A stretch of 17,831 bases of DNA from Absicoccus intestinalis. GTDB taxonomy: Bacteria > Bacillota_I > Bacilli_A > Erysipelotrichales > Erysipelotrichaceae. Below, piece after piece: positions 1-7,414 of the stretch (its first letter is position 1; each line of letters starts with the position of its first letter). The stretch is taken from the NCBI RefSeq assembly GCF_033971885.1, contig NZ_JALBUS010000027.1, forward strand, positions 1 through 17,831. The letters run 5' to 3'. The notes beneath the pieces were generated by a model. That model saw nothing but the letters and a program-made list of their open reading frames with translations. It did no database searches and was not told where the DNA came from. The position numbers were made by a program, and so were the translations under genes.

Positions 1-127
1 CGCTATCTTTGTCAACACGCAAAATGATGAATTGTCCAGCTTTTGCGTGTTTCGCAACAAAAGGTGCTTCCACGACCAATTTGGTAACGGTAGGATTCAA
101 CACCTCTTTTTTTAGAATCTTATACAT
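1..127 (-). CDS. NfnA/SudB-like FAD/NAD-binding subunit, N-terminal fragment
   Basis: Only the first 42 codons are inside the window; the gene runs off the left edge. The translation begins MYKILKKEVLNPTV and continues through VVEAPFVAKHAKAGQFIILRVD. This is the typical N-terminus of the sulfide dehydrogenase / NADH-dependent ferredoxin:NADP oxidoreductase small subunit (SudB, NfnA), a dihydroorotate-dehydrogenase electron-transfer-subunit-like protein. The AGQFI segment is the usual start of the FAD-binding barrel. In anaerobes the subunit pairs with a glutamate-synthase-like large subunit (SudA, NfnB), which would be expected to follow beyond position 1. The ATG at 127-125 has a GGTGA ribosome binding site five bases upstream. 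The family call rests on the N-terminal motif alone, so sub-family and partner are inferred. Confidence 0.75.
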   Translation of the reverse strand, partial: MYKILKKEVLNPTVTKLVVEAPFVAKHAKAGQFIILRVDKDS

Positions 128-162
128 TTTTATCACCCATCCATTTTCATAAGACTGAAAAT

Positions 163-191
163 ATTATACAAAAAATTCATTCATTCGTCAC
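163..191 (-). promoter_or_regulatory. sigma-A-type promoter of the NfnA/SudB-like gene
   Basis: On the minus strand a -35 GTGACG (191-186) is followed after 17 bases by a perfect -10 TATAAT (168-163), about 36 bases before the ATG at 127. The -35 lies inside an 11-bp perfect palindrome, TTCGTGACGAA (194-184), which could be an operator. The promoter is downstream of the phospholipase-like gene's terminator, so this gene is its own transcription unit. Confidence 0.6.
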
Positions 192-197
192 GAAGTA

Positions 198-224
198 TTA
201 AAAAAGCAGAAAATTACTTCTGCT
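198..224 (-). terminator. rho-independent terminator of the ankyrin-WYL-DUF2779-phospholipase operon
   Basis: Minus-strand stem AGCAGAA/TTCTGCT (224-218 with 211-205), six-base loop, then TTTTTT (204 downward). The stop codon TAA of the phospholipase-like gene (216-214) lies in the loop, so the last codons form the 5' arm of the hairpin. Confidence 0.8.
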
Positions 225-1221
225 CCTTTAACATCCTTTCCCCATTGATCTCGCAATCCGGATCAAAATAAACCATAGGTGGATTATCGGACAATCCTTT
301 TGTATAATTTCGATTATTCAAATACGACAAAAAAGCTTCTTCTTTGGTTGAATCCTCGATAGCTTCTACAAAAAGATCAACGGCCTTTTGTGCTCTTTGC
401 AAGGCATGATCATAAAGATCCAAAAAGCTATCGGTCGATACTTTATCGGCATCACATGGATGGGTCCATTCTTTATGTAATAAATTACATACATCACAAG
501 GATCATCGGCCTCATTCGGTACGATCATACCAGAAACCAAACCAGATTGTTTGATGGTTTCTTCGATGGTTTGAAATGCTTTTAACTTCTTACCTTTTCG
601 ATCATATAATAATTTTTGAATTTGTGCCCATTCATTGAGCGCCTGTAAGATTTCATGAGGTTTGACTTGTACCCCATATACCTTCTTTGCACAATTGACA
701 TAAATACGTGCTATAGCACGTACATCATCAATATCGACTTCACACACTTTATAAACCGGATAATCTTTGATGGTCTTCTCTTTCTTTATTTTTAGAACAA
801 TGGCATCCAACAAAGACTCCATTCGATGATGACGGAATTGACTGGCTGAATCGCCACTTCCGGTGCGCCAGAAAATATATGGATGTGTTGTTGAATCCAA
901 TGCCCAATGTGTTAAATGTCCCATCATATAAGCAATTTCATCTTGATACACATCCTCTTCTTGTTCGTTTCGAATCACATCCAATGCTTGATGATAAAAA
1001 TCATTGATACCGCGTCGATGGCAATATTTTCCTAAGGTACGCACATGACTTTTTTCTTGTACTTTTTTTGGCGTGGTACCATGAAAATATAAATAATCCG
1101 GCCCATTCGCACCGATTTCATACAATTGAGAACGATTTTCTAAGAGGGCTTTCTGTTTCGACGTCATGGTTGTGTTTGCGAGTTCTTGTGCAAAGATGAC
1201 ATGCGTATAAATATTTGGCAT
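214..1221 (-). CDS. zinc-dependent phospholipase C-like protein
   Basis: A 335-residue protein of the zinc-dependent phospholipase C fold (PF00882 type). Candidate metal ligands, numbered from MPNIYTHVIF, are His7 (NIYTH), Asp42 (GANGPDYLY), His47 (YFH), and the diagnostic cluster GHLTHWALDSTTHPYI with His102, His105, Asp109 and His113. Several trivalent-zinc enzymes of this fold cut phosphodiesters in phospholipids. No signal peptide or membrane segment is visible at the N-terminus, so a cytoplasmic location and an unknown substrate are likelier than a secreted toxin. The chosen ATG (1221-1219) has a perfect GGAGG site; a longer in-frame reading to 1293 would run inside the upstream gene. 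That Shine-Dalgarno sequence is made by the last codons (Lys-Glu-Glu) of the DUF2779 gene, whose stop is only two bases upstream, so the two are translationally linked. This is the last gene of the operon. Confidence 0.8.
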   Translation of the reverse strand: MPNIYTHVIFAQELANTTMTSKQKALLENRSQLYEIGANGPDYLYFHGTTPKKVQEKSHVRTLGKYCHRRGINDFYHQALDVIRNEQEEDVYQDEIAYMMGHLTHWALDSTTHPYIFWRTGSGDSASQFRHHRMESLLDAIVLKIKKEKTIKDYPVYKVCEVDIDDVRAIARIYVNCAKKVYGVQVKPHEILQALNEWAQIQKLLYDRKGKKLKAFQTIEETIKQSGLVSGMIVPNEADDPCDVCNLLHKEWTHPCDADKVSTDSFLDLYDHALQRAQKAVDLFVEAIEDSTKEEAFLSYLNNRNYTKGLSDNPPMVYFDPDCEINGERMLKEQK

Positions 1222-1223
1222 GT

Positions 1224-2690
1224 TTATTCCTCCTTCACTAAATGGATCAGTCCATGATATACAATATATTCCGCAAAAGTATCCATCGAACAATACGTTC
1301 GAATATTTTCACGAATTTGTTCTTGTTCATCCGCATCTTCTTGATCAAAGGATCGGTAGGCTTGGACCGCATGTAACCCATTTTGGATATCCAATTGCGT
1401 ATACGAATATTCTTTGGTAAAAACAGGCAATACATTTTTCAAAGAATAGTGTCCCCGCATTCGATTATCATAGAAAATACCTAATTCAAATGGCTTGGAA
1501 AGATCGATCATGCGCGAACAAATTTGATCCAATTGATCCGCATAAGCAGGAAATTGTTCACTTAGTTGTTTTAATCGTAACTTTTCTGCACCTTCCATAT
1601 TATAAACCAAGATACTGCCAGTTTGGGGAACCGATGCAAGCAAAGATTCAATAAAAGCTTGTCGACAATCTTTGGCACCAAAAAAATCTTTATGAACCAA
1701 TTTTCCCGTTTGGTCTTCCACATGTAAGCTATATTGAAAACACAATACATCAAATGGTTTCATGCGCGCATAAGGTGGAATCGCAAAGGTATCCCATTCA
1801 AAATCCAAATAAGAAATGGGATATTGAATTTGTTTGAGCCAATGTTCCATCGCAATCCGATCCAAAAAGTATCCATATCGACTGGCCATGACTTGGGCAT
1901 ATTGCAGACGATACCCTTCTATTTGATCAATGGGCATATCTTTGATATGGCAAATATCGGCTTTGTAAGCATCCAATTTAAATTGTGATGTCGTTAAAAA
2001 CAAAACCGAATCATCGGGTAAATGACTTTCATCAAAACAATGGGAATAAAATAGACATCGACGTCCAGCCGTACATTGTTTGGTTCGTTCATAGTGGGGT
2101 GGTCTTGAAACATCAAGTAATTCTTGGGTCGTATCGATCCATTGATCCAGATCAATTTCACAATTTGCGATACACTCAGCAATGGTATGATGGAGTTTAT
2201 TTCGGCGATTGAATAATTGATCACTTTCACACAACAAACTTTGCACATCGAGTGCGTCTTTTCGAATGTAATCTTTATTGATATAGATGATCTTATGTTC
2301 CGTAATGGCAATACCGCTCTTTGCCGCAATCATTTGATTGATCTTCATGAGCGTAGCTTCACTTTCTTTTGGATAGGCACTCAAATGAGGATAGATTGCT
2401 AAATACCCATTCTTCATTTTTTTCAATACCGGAATCTTGGTTCGGCATCCACGATATTCAAATCGAGCATATAACAGAACATCGGTTTGTTTCAATCGGT
2501 CCAATGTCTTTTCGTTGGTATCATTTGGTTGGCCAGATGGTTGATCTTCCACATGAAGATATTGTTTCCATAAGGTGGAAAAAGGAACATCCATATGATA
2601 AAAACTAAAATATGGCATAGAAATATATGTATGATTCCAACATAATTTTGGACAACGTTGCGCTTGGATCAAATCGTTTACGTGTATCAT
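1224..2690 (-). CDS. DUF2779 protein: Cas4/RecB-like domain fused to RNase H-like exonuclease domain
   Basis: A 488-residue protein matching the DUF2779 family. The N-terminal part resembles a Cas4/RecB-type iron-sulfur nuclease: a Cys near the start (CPKLCW, residues 13-18) and three later cysteines C206-x5-C212-x5-C218. The C-terminal part is RNase H-like (DEDD style): YLDFE (Asp296, Glu298), ILVYNMEGAEKLRL near 361-373, RMIDL (Asp396), GHYSLKNVLP, and YCSMDT (Asp470). The stretch where the family normally shows an Asp-Val-Leu strand and then Glu-Val-Lys reads RTKIPVL...LAIYPHLS (about 83-104), so the RecB-type catalytic residues seem lost. The start at 2690 is chosen because AGGTGA lies just upstream and it begins directly before the CP-x-x-C motif; an ATG at 2711 overlaps the WYL gene stop but has no ribosome binding site. 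Cellular role is unknown; nucleic-acid processing is inferred. Confidence 0.8.
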   Translation of the reverse strand: MIHVNDLIQAQRCPKLCWNHTYISMPYFSFYHMDVPFSTLWKQYLHVEDQPSGQPNDTNEKTLDRLKQTDVLLYARFEYRGCRTKIPVLKKMKNGYLAIYPHLSAYPKESEATLMKINQMIAAKSGIAITEHKIIYINKDYIRKDALDVQSLLCESDQLFNRRNKLHHTIAECIANCEIDLDQWIDTTQELLDVSRPPHYERTKQCTAGRRCLFYSHCFDESHLPDDSVLFLTTSQFKLDAYKADICHIKDMPIDQIEGYRLQYAQVMASRYGYFLDRIAMEHWLKQIQYPISYLDFEWDTFAIPPYARMKPFDVLCFQYSLHVEDQTGKLVHKDFFGAKDCRQAFIESLLASVPQTGSILVYNMEGAEKLRLKQLSEQFPAYADQLDQICSRMIDLSKPFELGIFYDNRMRGHYSLKNVLPVFTKEYSYTQLDIQNGLHAVQAYRSFDQEDADEQEQIRENIRTYCSMDTFAEYIVYHGLIHLVKEE

Positions 2691-2707
2691 TGTATTCACC
2701 TGTCTCA

Positions 2708-3637
2708 TCATACTATATATTTTCGCAAAATCAATTGTAATTGGGCTTGATACGCTTGCCGGACATGGTCTGGAGCAATAATTTCAACTTGATCGGCAAA
2801 GGAAAATAATTGTCGATAAAACACGAAAAAATCTTCAACTAAAAATTGAAAGACATTGTCTTTTTCTTTCATATCCATGCCCCAATACAATTCTCTAAAT
2901 TGGGGTTGTACTTCCGGATCTACCCGTACAAATACCCGGACAAATTCACCCTTGATCAATGAATTTTTTCCCACATATTGTTCAATATGAAAATGAGAAT
3001 CACGTAAAAATTTTCTTTCTTGAAACACACACGCAAACATACGTTCTTGGGAAATACGATAGATACGATAATCGTTTCGTTTGTGTGAATAGCCTAAAAC
3101 ATAATAGGCATCATGATAATGAATGATTTCATACGGATCCATCAAAAAAGTGTCGGCATGATCTTGATTGCGACTTTGGTACGTTAAAAGGACACAGTGC
3201 TTTTGTTTCAAAGCTTGCTGCATCGTTTCCATCATATCTTTTTCTTTGTCGGTCATTGAAAGGTTGGGCGCATCCATATAGATTCGTTGTGGCGGCAAGG
3301 CAGAAGACGTTGAATTCAAAACCTTGTCAATGGCTTCATTGAGTTCGGATTCTTTTTCATAACCTTGGGCATGCATAAATTCCCGTGCTTCCATCAATGC
3401 TTGTTTCTGTGCCGGACTCAAAGCCAAAACAGGAAATAAATTGGTTTCATCCAAGCGATATCCACCATAGCGTCCTTTGTATTCTTTGATATTGTAGCCA
3501 GCCGTGATCAATTCTTTTTTGAATTCCCGAATGTTCCGTGGATTGGTTTCTAATTCATCCGCTAATTGCTGGGTATTCATCTTCCCTCGTGCTTTGAGCA
3601 GCAATAACATTTTTATACATAAACTCGTTCGATTCAT
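2708..3637 (-). CDS. HTH and WYL-domain transcriptional regulator
   Basis: A 309-residue protein with a DeoR-like winged helix-turn-helix at about residues 6-62. The region contains MNTQQLADELETNPRNIREF and ends in the wing YGGYRLDE. It is followed by a WYL domain at roughly 145-200 (HCVLLTYQSR, MDPYEIIHYHDAYYVLGYSHKRNDYRIYRIS) and a C-terminal WCX-like extension. WYL domains are SH3-like sensor modules that in several proteins bind nucleic acid or nucleotides, and many WYL regulators control phage-defence or DNA-damage genes. GAGGT precedes the ATG. Its stop TGA overlaps an ATG of the DUF2779 frame, and it starts nine bases after the ankyrin gene, so it is in the middle of an operon and probably regulates it. 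Its target is not shown by the sequence; candidate operators are described upstream of the ankyrin gene. Confidence 0.9.
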   Translation of the reverse strand: MNRTSLCIKMLLLLKARGKMNTQQLADELETNPRNIREFKKELITAGYNIKEYKGRYGGYRLDETNLFPVLALSPAQKQALMEAREFMHAQGYEKESELNEAIDKVLNSTSSALPPQRIYMDAPNLSMTDKEKDMMETMQQALKQKHCVLLTYQSRNQDHADTFLMDPYEIIHYHDAYYVLGYSHKRNDYRIYRISQERMFACVFQERKFLRDSHFHIEQYVGKNSLIKGEFVRVFVRVDPEVQPQFRELYWGMDMKEKDNVFQFLVEDFFVFYRQLFSFADQVEIIAPDHVRQAYQAQLQLILRKYIV

Positions 3638-3646
3638 ACAACCTCG

Positions 3647-3976
3647 CTAATAAGCAAATCGTTGGGGAAATTCACCAAACCCTCTTTGTGGCTGATAATG
3701 TTTTGGAATGATCCCACGATATGCGAGGGGCTGGATCACAGATCCATATCCGTGTTCTAGCGCAAAGCCAAAGGCTTCTTGCGTTTGTTTTGCACCCGCA
3801 TCGATCAATACTTCGATAATTTTTTGATTTTGGGTACAAATAGCATGGATCAAAATAGGAAATCCATTAAAGACCCAGCTCGGATCCGCCCCGTGTTTTA
3901 TACAAAACAATACCTCATTTTCATTTTCGTTCCAAACCGCATTGAGTAAATGCAATGCAAGTTGTTTCTCAGACAT
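3647..3976 (-). CDS. small ankyrin-repeat protein
   Basis: A 109-residue protein with two ankyrin-like repeats. The first spans about residues 6-35 and includes LLNAVWNENENEVLFCIKHG before ADPSW. The second spans about 39-64 and includes PILIHAICTQNQKIIEVLID before AGAK. A degenerate third unit (about 68-92) and a short basic/aromatic tail ending GEFPQRFAY follow. Ankyrin repeats mediate protein-protein contacts; no enzymatic domain, signal peptide or membrane segment is seen. The start at 3976 (MSEKQLALHLL) is chosen because AAGGGA lies upstream; the same frame is open further upstream, but that stretch would overlap the AI-2E transporter gene and is poor in ankyrin features. It is the first gene of the ankyrin-WYL-DUF2779-phospholipase operon. 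The partner is unknown; an operon neighbour is the simplest guess. Confidence 0.7.
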   Translation of the reverse strand: MSEKQLALHLLNAVWNENENEVLFCIKHGADPSWVFNGFPILIHAICTQNQKIIEVLIDAGAKQTQEAFGFALEHGYGSVIQPLAYRGIIPKHYQPQRGFGEFPQRFAY

Positions 3977-3979
3977 CTT

Positions 3980-3999
3980 TATCCCTTCTTTCAGGGATA
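3980..3999 (-). promoter_or_regulatory. hairpin that masks the ribosome binding site of the ankyrin gene
   Basis: On the minus strand TATCCCT (3999-3993), a six-base loop, and AGGGATA (3986-3980) form a perfect 7-bp stem that ends four bases before the ATG at 3976. The 3' arm contains most of the Shine-Dalgarno sequence AAGGGA. In RNA the site would be paired, so translation of the operon's first gene could depend on unfolding. If transcription starts from the TATGAT at 4004-3999, the 5' arm would be missing, so the hairpin needs a start further upstream. Confidence 0.5.
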
Positions 4000-4028
4000 T
4001 CATAATGAATATATAGACATTATTTCTG

Positions 4029-5189
4029 TCAATATATGTCTTTTTTAGATAATCGTTTCGCTTCATTTTCTTGTAACAATCGATAGATCGATGAAAACAA
4101 TGGAATAAAGATGACCATGCCTAAGACCCCGCCAATACTTGCACCAACCGTGATCGCAACAATGATATACATTGATGGAATACCCACGGATTTACCGACC
4201 ACATTGGGATAAATAAAGTTTCCTTCCACTTGCTGGATAGCAATAAATAGAATCAAAAAAGATATTCCCTGGGTCGGGCTTTGCAGCATGATGAATAAAG
4301 AACATAAGATAGCAGCCACCAAAGCACCAAACATAGGAACCAAAGCACCAATCGCAACGACAAATCCACATAATAGTGAATATGGCAAATGGAAAATAGT
4401 ACTAAAAACAGTCACCAATGTACCTAGGATCAAACATTCTAATATGGTGCCGCCAATATATCGAGCAAACGTATATTTAAATACATGATAGATATGATTC
4501 CCTGTTTCATAGGCGTTTTTTGGTAAATACGCTTTAAAAAGGGAGCGAACATCCGATATAAAGCGTTTTTTATTGAATAGCACAAAAATAGAAAACACAA
4601 AGGCCAAAAAGAAAGTCGTCATCCATGAAATGGTGGTCGTAATCAGATTATTGACTTGTGTGACCATCTTGCTATCACCAAACACAAATGAAGAAGCTGC
4701 TTCCAAATGACTCCAAATATTGCTTTGATTGATAGATTCTACATCGATCATACCAATGATTCGTTGTAAAGCAGGACTAAAAGAAGTCACACGCAAAGCG
4801 GTGGCTTTCACATGCCGGAGTGTCGATGGTAAATTTTCAATTAGATTTTCAATCGATCCGACGACTTGGGGAACGATGGAAAAGAAAAAAGCTAAAATAA
4901 TAAATACAAATAATAAGATCGATACAATGTTTAAAATGCGACGCGATACTTTTGTATCTTTCATATGAAACAATCGATTTCCTACATTTAAGAGAGCATT
5001 GGTGATGATATTAAATACAAACGCAAGTCCAAGACCCAGAATAAAAGGAAAAAGAATCGATAGGATCCAAGCAAAAAAATGGCCTATTGATCCTATATAT
5101 ATGACCAATAGAACGACAATGGCTGCAAATAGAATAATATATTCATAAAAATTAGCTTTTTTTTGGTATTCTTTCGGGACATGAAACAT
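4029..5189 (-). CDS. AI-2E family transporter (PF01594), membrane permease
   Basis: A 386-residue polytopic membrane protein. Hydrophobic segments begin at IILFAAIVVLLVIYI, WILSILFPFILGLGLAFVF and IVSILLFVFIILAFFF, then a soluble stretch, then further segments around SWMTTFFLAFVFSIFVLF, GGTILECLILGTLVTVF and LLCGFVVAIGALVPMFGALV. The end holds the family-typical QQVEGNFIYPNVVGKSVGIP and a last pair of membrane helices. Members include E. coli TqsA, linked to autoinducer-2 export, and various ion antiporters, so the substrate cannot be assigned. A TTG at 5195 is a possible alternative start; the ATG at 5189 is preferred, with AAGGA ten bases upstream. The gene is divergent from glutamine synthetase. 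Its stop is 52 bases before the ankyrin start with no terminator between, so read-through into that operon is possible. Confidence 0.9.
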   Translation of the reverse strand: MFHVPKEYQKKANFYEYIILFAAIVVLLVIYIGSIGHFFAWILSILFPFILGLGLAFVFNIITNALLNVGNRLFHMKDTKVSRRILNIVSILLFVFIILAFFFSIVPQVVGSIENLIENLPSTLRHVKATALRVTSFSPALQRIIGMIDVESINQSNIWSHLEAASSFVFGDSKMVTQVNNLITTTISWMTTFFLAFVFSIFVLFNKKRFISDVRSLFKAYLPKNAYETGNHIYHVFKYTFARYIGGTILECLILGTLVTVFSTIFHLPYSLLCGFVVAIGALVPMFGALVAAILCSLFIMLQSPTQGISFLILFIAIQQVEGNFIYPNVVGKSVGIPSMYIIVAITVGASIGGVLGMVIFIPLFSSIYRLLQENEAKRLSKKDIY

Positions 5190-5247
5190 AATCAACCCAT
5201 CCTTATGGATACATTTTAACGCATTCGCTCTTTCAGGACAAATTTCA

Positions 5248-5256
5248 TGTTAGAAT
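5248..5256 (+). promoter_or_regulatory. possible extended -10 promoter for glutamine synthetase
   Basis: TGTTAGAAT reads as an extended -10 (TGn plus TAGAAT), 23 bases before the ATG at 5280 and just upstream of the GGAGG. No clear -35 is visible at the right distance. The short 90-base gap to the divergent transporter gene holds no riboswitch-sized structure that I can see. Confidence 0.35.
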
Positions 5257-5279
5257 ATAAACAGATGGAGGATTACGAA

Positions 5280-7367
5280 ATGAAAATCGTTGATGATTAT
5301 TTTGGTTGTGATGTATTTGGACCAGAAGCTATGCAAAAATATCTACCACATTCGGTTTATAAGACCATGATGGATGTCATGGAAAATGGCAAGGAACTCC
5401 CTGCTTCGATTGCCGATATTGTGGCCAATGCTATGAAGGACTGGGCTACCCAAAAAGGAGCCACCCACTTTACGCATTGGTTCCAACCTATGACAGGCAT
5501 TACGGCAGAAAAGCACGATGCCTTTATCAATCCGACCGGACCCAATAATGTGATTAGTGAATTTAAAGGAAAAGAATTGATCAAAGGAGAACCCGATGCA
5601 TCCAGTTTTCCAAGTGGTGGATTACGAGCCACTTTTGAAGCCCGTGGATATACCGCTTGGGATCCCACAAGTTATGCCTTTGTGAAAGATAAGACTTTAT
5701 ATATCCCTACCCTATTCTGTTCTTTTGATGGTTCTAGTTTGGATAAGAAAACAGGTTTATTGCGTAGTATCGATGCCCTGAATGCAGCAAGTGTTCGTTT
5801 ATTTAATGTCATGGGTTTTAATACCAAAAAAATTAACGTGACCGTTGGACCGGAACAAGAATATTTCTTGATCGATGAAAAATGGTATAAAGAACGCATG
5901 GATCTTATGATCACAGGACGAACCTTATTTGGTTGTCCACCTGTAAAAGGACAAGAATTGGATGATCATTATTTTGGAAATATCACACAACGTGTGAAAT
6001 CCTTCATGGAAGAAGTCGATGAAGAATTGTGGAAATTGGGTGTCTATGCCAAAACGGAACATAAGGAAGTGGCTCCTTGCCAATTTGAATTAGCACCGGT
6101 CTATAGTTCCTTAAATTATGCGAGCGATCAAAATCAACTTATGATGGAAGTTCTCCGTAAGGTTGCCCATCATCATGGTTTGGTTTGTCTGCTTCATGAA
6201 AAACCTTTTGATGGTATCAATGGTTCTGGTAAACATGATAATTGGTCAATTTCTGATGATAAAGGCGAAAACATTCTTGAACCTGGTGATTCACCGGAAG
6301 ATAACATTCGTTTCTTAACAGTCTTAGCAGCCATCATCAAAGGGGTCGATGAATATCAAGATCTTTTACGTTTGAGTGTAGCCACTGCAGGTAATGATCA
6401 TCGTTTGGGTGCGAATGAAGCTCCACCAGCCATTATTTCGATTTATCTAGGAGAAGAACTGACAGCCATTTTAAAGGCCATTGCTTCGGGAAAAGAATAT
6501 GTCGATCACATCAACACCAAGTTGGAATTGGGTGTATCTTGTTTACCACAAATTTCAAAAGATACGACCGATCGCAATCGAACCAGTCCGTTTGCGTTTA
6601 CGGGCAATAAATTCGAATTTCGTATGTTAGGTTCCGAGTTGAATATTTCCTGCCCAAATACAATCTTAAATACGATCGTTGCCGAGGAGTTCACACAGTT
6701 TGCGGATGAATTGGAAAAGAGCGATCCAAAACATTTAACAGAAGATATCATTGCTTTGATTCGTAAATCATTGAATGAACATGAACGAATCATTTATTCA
6801 GGCAATGGATATTCGGAAGAATGGCGACAAGAAGCACTACGTCGTGGCTTGTTAGAATTTAAGACCGCAGCCGATGCGATCCCGCACTATACCGATCCAA
6901 AGAATCTCGCTTTATTTGAAAAGCATAATGTATACTCCAAAAATGAATTACAGGCACGCGAATCCATCTTATTGATGAATTATTATCAATTGATCCATAT
7001 TGAAGCGAAAACCATGGCTTATATGTTACGAAAGCAAATTTTACCAGCTGTATTTGAATATGAGGCTCAATTAGCAACCATCATACAAACCAAAAAAGCA
7101 GCAGGTATCCCTTCCTCGCTTGAAGCGAAAATGTTGAATCAGATCAATGAACCGCTTGAAACTCTAGATCAACAACTCAATGAGCTAGAAATCATGAATC
7201 AAAAAGATTTTACGGATCCGCATCAAGCCAGTCGCTTTGCCGCTGATGAGTTATTGCCATTGATGAATGCAGTTCGTGCTTCGACCGATACCATTGAAGC
7301 AACGATGCCAAAGAAAGCTTGGCCACTGCCTGATTATAATGACATCTTGTTCCAATCCGCTGAATAA
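5280..7367 (+). CDS. glnN: glutamine synthetase type III
   Basis: A 695-residue protein that makes glutamine from glutamate, ammonia and ATP in the cytoplasm. Length and motifs fit the large GSIII family (about 700 residues) and not GSI (about 450). The N-terminal GSIII block KDWATQKGATHFTHWFQP with MTGITAEKHDAF is followed by VGPEQEYFLID (metal-binding glutamates), EVAPCQFELAPVY, NGSGKHDNWS (ATP/glutamate binding) and NRTSPFAFTGNKFEFRMLGS. A C-terminal helical extension follows. The ATG at 5280 has GGAGG eight bases upstream; an upstream in-frame ATG at 5247 has none. It is a single-gene unit with a strong terminator. All 23 arginine codons are CGN, a useful baseline for this genome. GSIII is common in anaerobic Bacillota and Bacteroidota. 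Whether it is nitrogen-regulated cannot be read from the short upstream region. Confidence 0.95.
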   Translation: MKIVDDYFGCDVFGPEAMQKYLPHSVYKTMMDVMENGKELPASIADIVANAMKDWATQKGATHFTHWFQPMTGITAEKHDAFINPTGPNNVISEFKGKELIKGEPDASSFPSGGLRATFEARGYTAWDPTSYAFVKDKTLYIPTLFCSFDGSSLDKKTGLLRSIDALNAASVRLFNVMGFNTKKINVTVGPEQEYFLIDEKWYKERMDLMITGRTLFGCPPVKGQELDDHYFGNITQRVKSFMEEVDEELWKLGVYAKTEHKEVAPCQFELAPVYSSLNYASDQNQLMMEVLRKVAHHHGLVCLLHEKPFDGINGSGKHDNWSISDDKGENILEPGDSPEDNIRFLTVLAAIIKGVDEYQDLLRLSVATAGNDHRLGANEAPPAIISIYLGEELTAILKAIASGKEYVDHINTKLELGVSCLPQISKDTTDRNRTSPFAFTGNKFEFRMLGSELNISCPNTILNTIVAEEFTQFADELEKSDPKHLTEDIIALIRKSLNEHERIIYSGNGYSEEWRQEALRRGLLEFKTAADAIPHYTDPKNLALFEKHNVYSKNELQARESILLMNYYQLIHIEAKTMAYMLRKQILPAVFEYEAQLATIIQTKKAAGIPSSLEAKMLNQINEPLETLDQQLNELEIMNQKDFTDPHQASRFAADELLPLMNAVRASTDTIEATMPKKAWPLPDYNDILFQSAE

Positions 7368-7374
7368 AAAAATT

Positions 7375-7407
7375 TGACTACATCAAAAGATGTAGTCATT
7401 TTTATTT
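7375..7407. terminator. bidirectional rho-independent terminator between glnN and the ybaK gene
   Basis: A perfect 10-bp stem TGACTACATC/GATGTAGTCA (7375-7384 with 7389-7398) and AAAA loop. On the plus strand it is followed by TTTTTATTT; on the minus strand by AAATTTTTTT. It lies 8 bases after the glnN stop and 16 bases after the convergent ybaK-type stop, so it serves both. Confidence 0.9.
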
Positions 7408-7414
7408 CGTACAA

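Noticed and set aside
1224..3976. CRISPR-linked Cas4 locus
   Set aside because: The DUF2779 N-terminal domain is only Cas4-like; there are no cas1, cas2 or effector genes and no repeat-spacer array in the window.
3977..4066. 30-residue N-terminal extension of the ankyrin protein
   Set aside because: The frame is open to 4066, but it overlaps the transporter gene, has no ribosome binding site there, and a good one stands before the ATG at 3976.
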